Of a stretch of 60,000 nt of DNA, positions 36,402 through 48,059 are shown piece by piece. Every line of letters starts with the position of its first letter. Positions within the stretch are counted from its first letter, which is position 1. The notes under the pieces are model-generated. The model was given only the letters and a program-made list of their open reading frames with translations, was not told the DNA's origin and searched no databases. Both the position numbers and the translations under genes were made by a program. The stretch comes from Lingula anatina (lineage: Eukaryota; Brachiopoda; Lingulata; Lingulida; Lingulidae), in assembly GCF_001039355.2 (NCBI RefSeq), contig NW_019775861.1:64001-124000 (forward strand), in the 5' to 3' direction.

Positions 36402-39400
36402 ATGCCAGCTACAAATGGAACTACATTAACAAATGCAACAACTACAACAACTGCTGCAGTTACAGTAACAGCAGCTGTGGAGCTTTTGACAATGACGGCA
36501 TCTGTAACAAGTTATACCAGTGCAGTTGGGTCGAGCAGAGTAACAGTTCACACGAACTTAAGTACAATGACAGGGTTCAGTTCAGACAATACCTCCCTGG
36601 CGCCAGAGCCGGAACCTGAACCTGGGTCTGCCTATGCCGAGCCTGAACCCGAGTGGGAGGAAGCCAGGGAATTGTGGGGGGCTGCGTGGCCAATTCACTT
36701 GTATGGAATTGGTTCTTTATTCTTACTCCTGGCTGTGTTTTTACTTGTCAGCATAGTGAGGTTATATAGAAAGAGGAATCTGCTTAGCAGAGGATATTTT
36801 CTTTCCCTGACAGGGTTAATGTTACTCATGGCATCCACAAGGACTATATATCTTCTAGTGGATGGTTATAATGCTAACAACACATTCCCACGATTTGTCT
36901 CATATTTTTTATACACGCTGACTTTTCCATGTATTACATCCGCATTCAGCATCTTATTTCTTGCCTTGCTTCGAACCACCAGAATGCAGCTGCTGTCTCC
37001 CAAAATCCAAAAGGCAAAATATTTGGCTGTTATTATTGGCAGCCATTTTGGATTTTCTATACTCACAGACATCATAGTGGGCTATTTCGTCAGTGCGAAA
37101 CTGATGCTTTTTCTCTGCCAGCTGGCATTTATATTATGGGGATTCCTGATATTCATTGGATATTTATATATTTTTCGAAGACTTTACACAGCGGCACTGA
37201 AACGCCAACGAGGGATGGAGAAGCTAGCATCAAGGCATATTGTTCACACATACGGCCGAGTTCGCCCATTCCATAAATCATATCAGTTCACATTAAGCCT
37301 GGCTGTGAAACTTGTCCTAGTGGCAGCTATACTTGGATGTTTAAGTGCAATGTTGAAAGTGTATGCTTTGGTTGGAGTGTATGGGGTGTTCTCCACCCAG
37401 ACTCCTGAACCCTGGCCGTGGTGGGCCTTTAAATTTTCATTCAGGATACTAGAACTGTGTCTGTGTGCGACCATGTCTTACGTTGCCACTCAGCCTTTCC
37501 GCTACCACCATCGGCCAAACAATGACCACTCTGCTGACAATTGCGGCCAGTCGTGCGGCATATTGTATTTCTCACCCTGTCGGAATTTAGTAGAATGTAG
37601 TTCAGTGGATCAACAGGAGGTGTCGAACCTCCATTGGGACGACGGCAACGACGACGACCTCAGCAGCTCTCTGGGATCAATGGCGGAAGAACACATGGTA
37701 ACTGGAGGGGGTGGAGGCGGGGAGGAAGACATCAACATCATTCACGATGCTGGCCCGTTGGTTCCGGAAGAAATGCTTCCTTTAAATCGCTATGCAGGGG
37801 TGGACGTCCATCAACAAGTGGGGGACTCGCCATCTCCCCTCACACCCAGTACTTCCTATCTCAACAGCCCAGCCAGAGAAAAACCTACTGGGCCTGTGTT
37901 CAAGTCAACCATAGATGACTCGGAGTTAACAGCAGAACCTGTTATAATTCGCCAGCTCGACAGTGAGCCCCAGAGTGGTATTGTTGCCAAAGCAAAGGAG
38001 GGCGGGAGTTCTCATGCCTGTCCGTCCTCCACCCACACACATCACCCCAGTGCCATAAGCTGTCTCCAGGGCGAAGATAGCTCGATGCCAAAAGAGCCTC
38101 CTGCAACTGAATCTCTACTGGAACCAAAGGTATGATTTTCTTTTTAAAACCACAATGGTAAGGGTTAGGAATGAAGGTCACCAGCGTGCTGTGAATTTAA
38201 ACAGATATTGCTAAGTTACATTTGTATTCAGATAAATTGGTTTGCGGCCATCTGAGATTGAAGGAGACTTGAAATGTGCAAAATATTGGTGCTGCTTAAA
38301 TTTTTTTACAGCCTTTTTGTCTCAGAAGTAAAGAAGAAGTTTCTGCTATTCCAAATGAAAATAAACTTGTTTTATTGATGCATTTTTAAGTGTTTTTAAC
38401 ATTGTTTGATCATCGTGTGTTTGCAAAGCTTGTATTGAAACTGAAGCAATCTATATAGAAGAAGGCATAAGACTTGAAAGCAGTCAAAAAGAGATTAAAT
38501 GAGAGATCAGATTATTTAAAGATATTATCAATACTGGGTTCATTCCCATTTTATTCCAGACAAGTAACTGTCACATACAAATTCTGACTTTTTTTATTCA
38601 AGGATGCCTCGACTGTAGATAATGGCTCGATGCAGAAGATTTGGGACTCGGACCAAAATGGCGACCTTAAACCAGGATCAGAAAGGTCAAACAATGGAAA
38701 AACTGGTGCTGTATTACCGGCTGAAACAGATTTGGATACTCAGGCAACAAATACCACAGGCAGCAATACAGAGGCAAGGGCCAGGCAGTCTCCTCCAGCA
38801 CTGTCTCAACAAACACAATCCCAACTACCGCAATCACAACTGTCACAATCAAAACTTTCACAGAACAAAGCTGTGAAACAATCACCGACTAGTGAGACTT
38901 CCAAATTTAAAACGAGTAGCCTAATGAAAAGAAAAAATAACTCGAGTCCATCTAAAAGCAAACGGAATAATGACAACAAGCAGAGCAGTCCCGAGTATCC
39001 ACATGATAAATCTATCGATGCTCAGAGCAGAGTGTTACTAGGGTCTCAGAGCCAATATGGCTACTCAGTTCTTAACAATAGTCCTAGCCCAACACAAGAA
39101 GTCACTCAGCAAAATAAGACCAATACAAAGATGAACATTAAGAACAGCCAAGCTGTGACGGCTCCTGTGAAACCAGCAGACAAACCCAAACACCGATTTT
39201 CTTTCCCAAAGCTTCTCTTTAGAAGTACATGTGATTCTGAATTTAGAAAAGCAAGTAAAAGCAGTGAATCCTCATCAAAATCAGACTCTGACCTTAACTC
39301 TGGTATCATTATCACGCCGGAATCGTCGTCCAGTACTGACCAGAACACACTGGAGGAAGAAGTAAACGGAGTCCGTATTGCAATGGATAGGTTGAATTCA

Positions 39401-39421
39401 CAGTTACATTGTGATGTTTAG
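36402..39421 (+). CDS. PRRT4-like seven-transmembrane protein
   Basis: A membrane protein like vertebrate proline-rich transmembrane proteins 3/4; molecular function unknown. Exons 36402-38129 and 38603-39421 (GT-AG, phase 0), 848 residues from the first in-frame ATG. The frame is open from 36342, just after a TGA, but without an earlier ATG. Order: Ser/Thr-rich N-terminus with Asn-glycosylation sites (1-66), acidic Glu-Pro repeats (68-84), seven hydrophobic segments at about 99-121, 131-152, 166-190, 207-230, 233-257, 298-327 and 340-362, then a ~490-residue low-complexity cytoplasmic tail rich in Ser, Gln and Asn. No signal peptide is seen at this start, so an upstream coding exon may be missing; good acceptors lie at about 35298, 36104 and 36273. 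Fold and segment spacing support the family call; the N-terminus is uncertain. Confidence 0.8.
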
Positions 39422-39538
39422 TTGTATAAGGCTAGAACCTGGACTACTATACGTCTCGTTAATGTTTGACCAGTGGTTTTACATAGACCATTTTGTTTAT
39501 AAATTTGAAAAGTTTTTGTGTTTATTTTTAATTAGATT

Positions 39539-39569
<31 letters not shown>

Positions 39570-41365
39570 TTAAGAGTTCTAATTATTGTTTTGCATAAGA
39601 TTTATATGGAAAATTGGTCAACTTGGGATTGTCAGCTTTTCAACTGATTTAAAAGCTAAATTTCAAGAGAGAGAAGCTACATTATATTGTTGACTTATTA
39701 CGATCTAAAAGAAAAAATAATACTTCAGTGTTTTCTTTTTTATGTTGTGATAAATAGAGAAATAAGAGTTGTATGTTTTGGTGTATTTATCATGTGTATA
39801 CTGTTACAAAGGTCAGTTTACCATTTTGCATTATTTTATTTATATTTATTCTTTACAATCAGTGGTATGGGGTATATTTTCATGCTTTCTTTAAGTACTG
39901 ATCACATGCAAAATATTGTCATATTTGCTTGTATATTTTGTGTTCTTTTATGATTAAAATTTAAGTGCTGGGCTAGGAAATTTTTATTTTACATGTTTTG
40001 AATATTCGCAGTTGTTACAACATTTTTGTTCCTGTTTTTAAATCTCATTTTTTGAAAAAAAAAATTATTTATATAGAAAAGGTGAAAGTTTATTCTAAAT
40101 ATATTGCTGTGTAAGTTGCGACACCTATAAACAGCTGCAATTTTTTGACAAGTGAATAAACTAGAATACATAATGTTACCGTTTTTATGGATTGGGTAAT
40201 CGCCTCTTTCTGATAGCTGTGAAAAGATGTGTAATTATTCAGAACCTTCTGAAGGGTAAAGTTTATTTGGTTTCTGCATGCTTCAGAACAAGGTATTATT
40301 TATAATGATTTATTTAGATATTTAGTTTTGAGTCTGTTCTCGTTTTGCGTACTCAAATTGGTACAACACTGTAAAACATACATAGATTTGATTTGATTTC
40401 GCTTTTTAAAAGAAAGTTTTATTTATTTTTGATTATTTATTTAATTTTTCATACAGTGATACCAGTAGGATATATTTGGAAAGCTTTAATCGGAGCAATG
40501 GTTTTGAAGTGTCTTGAATAGGTATCTAATTATTTTATGATATTAATCTGAGAATGAACAAATATAAATTCAAAGTTGTAAAAATGATTATTCAAGAAAG
40601 TGTTGTTGTGTGTGTGTGTTACAGATCATTATTTTTCTTATATATACAAAAGAGTATGTTTTAACCCTCTAACAAGTCAAAGCAGTGAATTGAGGTGTTA
40701 TCCTCTGTGGTTTCTCTGAATGATCAACAGTGGTTTAAGTGCAACAAAAAGATTTAAGAATTTTGTTGCTTATTATACAGTTCTCTATATTTATGCTTTT
40801 GCACCATGTGATTATAGGCTTTTATAGAGTGTGTTTTTGATGTAATGTGATCATGTGCTTGGCAGCCTTTTTTTTCTATTTTGTTTTTTGAGCAGAGATT
40901 TTTGCTCTTTGATGGCCTATCTAGATATTAATGAGAAAGGTATAAGATATTAATGAGAAAGGTATGTCTGATATAAATGGATATCATTCTGAATGTGTTC
41001 TTTTGTTTTTTAATACTTTACTTGAATTTGTCTTATATAATTTGGATATGTTATGAAATTTTGTATTTGGGTAGCAGTGGACCTTGCAAATATCCCTCTA
41101 GTCAAAAAATAAAAAAAAAGAGTACAGAAAACTGTTCATAATGTGCAAAGACTTTTTACAGCTTGGAAATGTCATTTTTGTTGTAGCTTACTACTTATTG
41201 CATTTTTTATTATGAGAATCTCATTTTCATTTAGTCTGTGATCATACGTAAGAACTTTATGATTTTTTAAAGCAATAGAGAAATAGCATACAAGGGACGG
41301 TGCTGTTCCATCAATAGAAAAATGATTATGTGAAAAAAGTCTGCCATTGTAATAAAAAATATTAT
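39422..41365 (+). other. Probable long 3' UTR of the PRRT4-like gene
   Basis: AT-rich non-coding DNA without exons. It has (TTTA)n at 39537-39572, AATAAA at several points (near 40155, 41107 and 41349) and a 22-bp tandem duplication near 40926-40965. Any of the AATAAA sites could end the message; 41349 is the last before composition changes. Confidence 0.4.
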
Positions 41366-41389
41366 ATCCCGTTTGCTTGTTCGTTGCTT

Positions 41390-42570
41390 CTTACTTTTTT
41401 ACCGTATAACCAGCGTCCGTCTTGTTCTGATTTGAAATTTTATTACACATCCGTTCATGAGCGTGGAATTGTATGAAATATCGTTATTAAATTGTTTAAC
41501 CTATTAGTGTGTGTTTACAAAAAAGTTTCTTACGATGATCGTTGCGCTTTTGTTTCACTGTCTGTCTGCGTTGTTGTGACAGCGATTGCTTGCTTGAAGC
41601 GGCGCATCTGTCGCAATGAGACAAGCCTTTTCCAAACTGCGTTCGCTTGACTGAAATCAAAATTCGACACTATTTCTTCAAAGGTCCCGTGGGGAAATTA
41701 TGAGAAAAGAACAGATTTGAGATTTGATGCAACTTTTCAATGAAATTTGGTGGGGTCCTTGAGACCATAGGTCCCAACAAACTTGCAATGCAGTATTATA
41801 CGATGCAGTCCCACTAGTCTAGGCTTATTTAGATATTAAAAAATCACTACAAGATATTGGTTTCAAATTGAAATTTGAAATTAACCGAAATAAGCCTATT
41901 TCAGACTAAATTCGGCAGTCCTTTTAACCTCCTTTCCTATTCAACCGCTGGAGAGTAGGCTGTGGTTTATGAAATTAATTCTACGCTTAATATATTATTT
42001 GATTATTTTGACGAAATCAAAAAGACCACTTGATAACTATAATTTTTCACAAATTAATCGGTAATCCAGGTCGGAAATTCGCAAATTATTTGACATGTCC
42101 AGACTTGACGTTTCATGCGGAACATTATTTCCTTTTCGATTACAGAAGTGTTTTAGGTTTAATTTAAACCAATATCTGAACGGATGGTGAATATAATGAA
42201 GTCGCTACTGTCTGAACTTCATTATGTTCATGTATTACGTAATAATGGAGGTAAAAAAATCAGCAATTTCTAGTTTTTGTCAACCTTCAGATTTAGAGTC
42301 CCAAGCACACGTGCATCGTGCATATTTAGGAACAATATCTACATCATGTTTTATATGCATTTTCTCTCCACGTAAGTTTATTATCAAAAAAAGATGGGAG
42401 ACAATTTGAGACTATCCAAAAGAACAATTTTACGGCATCAAAAACTCTTATGACCTACCCCTTTATTTTTTTAATACTGGAAAATTGGATTCAAATCGCG
42501 TTCAACATTCACACAATGAGTTGAGCAAAATTATACGGAAATTACGAGAGGGATAATCATGATTAGTTTA
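41390..42570. other. Intergenic region before the secreted-protein gene
   Basis: No coding exon recognised. A GC-richer patch near 41530-41640 contains several CpGs. Nothing else was identified. Confidence 0.4.
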
Positions 42571-42574
42571 AAGG

Positions 42575-42580
42575 TATAAA
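42575..42580 (+). promoter_or_regulatory. TATA box of the secreted-protein gene
   Basis: TATAAA in the context AAAGGTATAAAAGC, 65 bases before the start codon. Transcription would begin near 42605, giving a 5' UTR of about 35 bases in one exon with the signal peptide. Confidence 0.65.
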
Positions 42581-42639
42581 AGCATGGAGATCTAATTGTA
42601 TCCCAATCGTTCCCGCAGACGATAGACGGGGACAGCATC

Positions 42640-44706
42640 ATGGGTGCCGCTACTGTTTTCGGCCTCGCGTTTCTGGTTGCGTTGTGCAATGCTGGGGGTA
42701 AGTTTTACCACAAGTTTTCTTTGAATTTCGCTTTAGCAAAATATACAACCAGTACAAGAGTGATGGCTATTGCAATTTTGTTATTTTTTTAATGCCTTTG
42801 GTCGTAATAACTTTTGGACCGAAGACCATAGTCTGCATGTACTTTGGACTACAAATGACATATACTTGACTGTGGTCCGTCAAAGATGAGCACGTTGTTG
42901 GAAATAGCATATGTTTATATGTATAGCTCCTGTGATTTATTGGAGTTACAGAGCTTTATAAAAGAAAACGGAAAGTATTTTCTACAAGTCGAGATCAACT
43001 TTTAACGCAATATACCGAAAAGCATATTCTTCCCGTATTATGTAAATATTGTATTTGACGACTGTTTCAATTCGACAGCCCTTGATTGTCAGCATATATA
43101 TAGGCCTATGCCTATAGATAAGGCAATTATTTAATTAAAAACTGAAACATGAGTAAAGAAACATATCGTTTAGAAATAAATTTGTAGCCTATAAAAGGAT
43201 GAATAGATCAAAGGATGAATTGATGAAATGAATAACCATTAAAAAATAAATAAGTATAAATTAAAAGGAGTAGGCCTTATAAAATGTCTTGATTATGTCT
43301 TGATGTCTTGATTATTCCGTTTCAACTCTCAGTGGTGAGGAATTCAACAACTTGCACCCCAGGAAATATTCAGGTGTGTTTGCAACCTCTCGCTGATTAT
43401 GCCCGAAGTAAGGGAATACCTATGGAAGCGATGTCTACCGGCAGTCAGAATTATACGTATACAGCGCAAGACCTGAAAGCAATGTGCAAGTAAATATTTG
43501 AATTTCGTTACTTTGTTTTGTTTTGTCTTGAATGAACGAGGGTTCTGATCTAACTACTTGCAGACTTTAAGAAACCAGAGATGAAAAATTTAGGAGTACT
43601 ATTAATCAAATACTAAATATTTGATTGTCTGTCTGTCTGTTTGTTTTTCTGTCAGCCTACATGTCTGTTTGCTTGTCTGTTTATTATTTGCTTCTATTTT
43701 TCTTTAGCATATACCCGAGGGTTATTGATTGCGCTGATGAGGTAGCAAACAGAGATTCGTGTGTTCCAGAAGTTGCTAGGATTTTCAGAGGAATGGTAGA
43801 GGGCTTGAAATCCACTGTGAATTCAACATGTGGGCCGCAGGAGAGAAACTGTGAGTCTCTCTCTCTCTCTCTCTCTCTCTAACAATATTTATTTCAGATT
43901 CAACGTCAAACACGCGCCTAGTATGTAGAAAAAGGGAGCTAAAACTTTATTGACATGCCGCGATTGTTACATACATGTACCTTGCGTTTCATGTGACTGA
44001 GAGGCAAGCATAGGAATGAACGGGCGGGAAAAAGCATTTGGGAAAATTGCTTAATTTTTCTATTGGTGATTATTTTCAAGATCAATTATTGTAGACACCA
44101 TTCTCATATCATCTCAACAACTATGATAGCACTTTCCTCAGTCTGTATGCCCTTTTAAGCCCTGGCACCAAAAACACCCTCAAAATTGTACAATATATTA
44201 GTTTATGAATGGAAAAACAGCTTGCAGAAGTGTTTAAACTTTATGAAGACATGTTGAGGAGCAGCAATGTTATTTTCATAACACTTCCTCTTTTTGTCAT
44301 TTCTTACGAGTAAACTTAATTACATGTAACTGACAACCTTGCTGCGGCCAAATTATGCTTAACTATACATAATATCCGCCTTCAATTGATTAATACTTAA
44401 TTCTTTGATCGCTTTGAATTAACAATCAAAATAATCCAGGAAATTGTTTTTCACAAATTAGATCAAGCGAAATAGGCATTTTAGAGATCGGGGTAGATAA
44501 GAAGGTCAGATAAGTTGGTCAATTAACGACACAAAGTTTGAAGAAGGAGCAGTTTCAAAGCTCTTTTATGGCTGATTGAGTGATTGATTCGTTTTATTCC
44601 TTGGCACGTTGACTTTATAAGAAACTATAAAAATGATTTATATGCGTTACTGGAAATCCACGCTCAGTTGAAATGTATCGTAAAAAAAAAAAAATAATAA
44701 TAATAA

Positions 44707-44758
<52 letters not shown>

Positions 44759-45815
44759 TAAGTCAAGTTCCCTGGCTAAGAACTAATGACCAAGGTAACA
44801 TGGCCACATGGGCACATCTTACCCTGTCAGGAACAGTGTAGCAGCACTCTCATGGGAATCTTAGTCAACTAATTCCGGAACAAGCATTCAAGTGGGTAGG
44901 CCATATTTGATCCGCGGATCTGTTAGTCTGCTGTTCAGAATGCCCTCTAAAACCGCTGCAATATTTTTAGATCTATAATATTATAGTTCGCAAGTAGTTG
45001 CTCTGTGGGAAATTTTATTTGTCTATCCATGTTTTTTTTTTATTTATCTGTTTACCGTTGTATTTATCACACATAAAAATCGAATACGATTTTTTTCATT
45101 TTACAGTGATCCTCGAAAATCAAGAATGCATGAGCAGGTATACAGTGGCTGCCCGAGTGCGGTGCAAGCAGAAGACTACTCGTTTAGGGATGCTGATAGG
45201 TCAAGCAATGATGGGTAGGGCGAAACAGTCATCTGTTTGCCGGTAAAGTCACATACCTTTCATATCTACACTTTCATCATATTCTCAGGTTCTGTGCAAG
45301 GTGTTTAATGTTTTTGCCAATTTAAGAGCTTAATATTACAATTTAGAAATATTTGAAATGATAAAATTGAAAGCTAAAAATGATAAATACGTTTTTTATC
45401 AAATCACAGACGGCTTATTAAAACCCTAAAAATTTAGGTTAATTAAGAGTTGTTGAAGACAGTTAAGAATGAACTAGAGGATAGAAGATCCAAAAGAATA
45501 AAAAAAACTGCTTGATCATTATACATTTATAACGACACAGTTCTTAATAGTTCCACATTGCGATCTTAACAATATTGTTATGTGTATTATTAAATAACGT
45601 CGGATATCCTTAGCTGCATTAAAAAAAAAAGTTTCTTAAGTCTCGATGCTTTTTTATGTTTCAGGGCCAAGAACCGCCTCATTAATTGCCATGTAAAACT
45701 CGCCACGAAGAAATGTGGAGAGGCATTTGCCAACTTTTTGAGGAATACGTTGGCTGACTCGCTGTCAAAGACGATGCCCGGCATTTCGTGCTCTTCTCCC
45801 AACTCAGCTACATAA
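42640..45815 (+). CDS. Secreted protein with two 6-cysteine domains
   Basis: Family not recognised; it loosely recalls small cysteine-rich secreted proteins of invertebrates. Exons 42640-42697, 43333-43489, 43708-43850, 45107-45242 and 45665-45815, all GT-AG with matching phases, 214 residues. A signal peptide (residues 1-18, cleavage after CNA) is followed by 12 cysteines, three per exon. Exons 2-3 and 4-5 each give one domain: spacing C-7-C-35-C-8-C-9-C-22-C and C-11-C-24-C-8-C-8-C-24-C. In both domains the intron falls directly after the third Cys in phase 2, and both domains begin at a phase-1 junction. This shows an ancient duplication of an exon pair. Asn-glycosylation sites lie in domain 1 (NST, NYT, a second NST). 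The TATA box suggests regulated expression. Confidence 0.85.
43857..43880 (+). repeat. (CT)n microsatellite
   Basis: CT repeat six bases inside intron 3 of the secreted-protein gene. Confidence 0.9.
44691..44759 (+). repeat. (AAT)n repeat
   Basis: Long AAT/ATA tract in intron 3 of the secreted-protein gene. Confidence 0.95.
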
Positions 45816-46299
45816 AGGTACATATGTACATCGCCCTAGGTCTTCCATCGGCAATCAACTGAAGACACCAGTTGAAGACAGAAGACATCTCAAACAACCA
45901 ATATTCTTCGTTGCCTTCTTTTTTCTGTTGTGAATAGGGCTATAAAAGTTGTAGTAGATGTATTAATAGTGCAAGAATGTTTTATCAGTACCATCTTTTC
46001 CCGTTGTCTTTTAGGTTCTTCGTTCACTGAATATGGGAATTCCATCATGGGTAGCTCAGCAGTGGTCCGGTGCCGCAGGTGAAGAAATCATCCGTATCCC
46101 AGATGTCATTTATGTTTTTTCTTACCAATAACAATAGTCGCACAATACAGCATGAGAGTCTTAATTCTTTTTGAGGACAAATCAGAGACTGGCAATGAAA
46201 ACCGATATTTACCGTACTAAAATTATTTCTGAGGTGTTTGTTGATATTATGCATATAATTAGAGGGTGCCTATATTGCTTTCATATGTGTAGAAAAGGC

Positions 46300-46310
46300 A
46301 ATAAAATAAA
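46300..46310 (+). terminator. PolyA signals of the secreted-protein gene
   Basis: Two overlapping AATAAA hexamers about 490 bases after the stop codon, the first plausible cleavage region downstream. Confidence 0.5.
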
Positions 46311-46413
46311 CTTGACCAGAACAACCTGTGGCGTTCTCTTTTTTTTTCCATTTTTTTTTTTGTGATACTTGCTTTAAAAGAAAGAGTACGTTGTTTACTG
46401 GTGTGTATCTGTG

Positions 46414-46417
<4 letters not shown>

Positions 46418-46461
<44 letters not shown>

Positions 46462-46490
46462 GGTGTGTGTGTGTGTTTGTGTGCGTGTGT
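46418..46490 (+). repeat. (CT)n then (TG)n microsatellite
   Basis: About 20 CT units followed by a degenerate TG repeat. Confidence 0.93.
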
Positions 46491-47113
46491 GCCCATATAC
46501 ACCATGTATGCCAAGGAAAAAAGATAATTGTTTATCTTAAAAAAATTGCCAAATCCGTTGCTCGTGTGAAAGCCTTTTTTATTTTTGATTAAAAATTGAA
46601 TTAGTCTAAATTTTGCAAAAAAAAAAAAAAAAGTTCAAAACATTATTTTATGGGAATTTGATAATGAATAGAAAATAATGAGTATTTTAATTGGAGAAAT
46701 TTGAGAATGGGCTGACAAGAGAGGATCGCATAAACATATACGAATAAGGCACAAATAAGGTAAAATCGCGCTCAAAGATAAAGCACGTGGGTTCTTGTCG
46801 GAAAAAAATTTAGGCAGCAATTTAAAATCTTATCTACCAGTATCTTAAAAGGATATTGCATTTTTTTAAATTGAGCCAAGCATGCAGACTGTACAAACAA
46901 ACGTACAGAGATTTCAAAACAACAAGATTTCAATAAATGTGTTTCATTAGAGCCCAATTGTACTGTATTGGATTTAAATAGCGTTTAGTATATATCTAAT
47001 ATGTACGGAAATTACCAAGGTAATATTAATTGCATGGAAAGGTTAAAAAATGGTTCCCACACACGATAAACGCTGCTGTTTTAGGGGTTCTTTTTCTGGT
47101 CCCTTAAATTTGT

Positions 47114-47608
47114 GTGTCATGTACCAGAAAGTCACCAGTCACAGAGAGTGGTTCTGTACATGTTTGGGGTGCCATTTGCAGCAACGGTATTTGCCCATTG
47201 CTTCCTCTGGATGAAACTCTTAACGCTGCCAGATACAGAGACATTCTCCTGCAGAACCTGGAGCCGTTCGCAAGAGGGATATACAGAGACAATTTTAGAT
47301 TGCAACATGTCAATCCAACTCCCCATACAGCCCGCTTAATTGCAGACTATATCCGACAAAACAACATTCAGCTGAAGCCACAGCCAGCAAGAAGCCCAGA
47401 TGCAAACCCAATTGAGCACATGTGGGACGAACTTGGTCGTGCTACTCAGAGGAGAAATCCTCCCCCTACAAATCTAGATGAACTGCGAGATGCCCTTCAA
47501 GATGAATGGACCAGAATTCCTCTTCAAAAAGCTGTAACTCTAGTTCACAGTATGCCACGCTGTCTGGCGGCCATTATCCAAGCTTGGGGTGGGCATACCC
47601 GCCATTGA
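47114..47608 (+). pseudogene. Tc1-like transposase, C-terminal fragment
   Basis: About 165 residues of the DDE domain of a Tc1/mariner transposase. Matches include GSVHVWGA (family GxVMVWGG), PHTARLIADY, PARSPDANPIEHMWDELGR with the third catalytic acidic residue, and a C-terminal IIQAWGGHTRH. The N-terminal DNA-binding half and the first catalytic Asp are missing. At the second catalytic position (family QDNxRPH) the sequence reads QHVNPTPH, so the Asp is lost. The frame starts at a GTG, not a real start codon. No terminal inverted repeats were found nearby. A dead, truncated copy. Confidence 0.85.
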
Positions 47609-47938
47609 GATTAATAATGAACTCTGAAGATGTTTCTTGACAATTTCCCCTAATTGTCAATCCCAGTATAAATTTATGTTTAATTTTTCACTTGGTACTG
47701 TTATGTAAAAAAGTACTCTTTTTGGGGGCATGAGAAAAAAAAAATCCTAAATAAAATAACGCTTTTTTTCACATTTGCATTGGTTGTTTCTCCTTGACTT
47801 TACCAATCCTCCAGCTTCACATATTTCACAATATAAACAGTATCAATTTGATAATATCAATAATAATGAAAGAAACAGGGCGATATGCATCCCAAAATTT
47901 CCGTGTACCAACCATTTTGGGCAAGAGTGTAGGCCTAT

Positions 47939-47990
47939 ATGGAGGGCGGACTTAAATTCTGTCATACGGACCCTCAGTTTCGTGACACCG
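47939..47990 (+). repeat. Dispersed 50-bp motif shared with the SULT spacers
   Basis: GGAGGGCGGACTT..GGACCCTCAGTTTCGTGACACC here matches the reverse strand of 8240-8297 and 13200-13257. It is probably part of an undescribed dispersed repeat; ends not determined. Confidence 0.5.
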
Positions 47991-48059
47991 GGAAGAGGGC
48001 AGTCATCGTGTGTTTGCCAGTTAGTGAATACATATGTGGACCTCATTTTCCCTCTTTGT

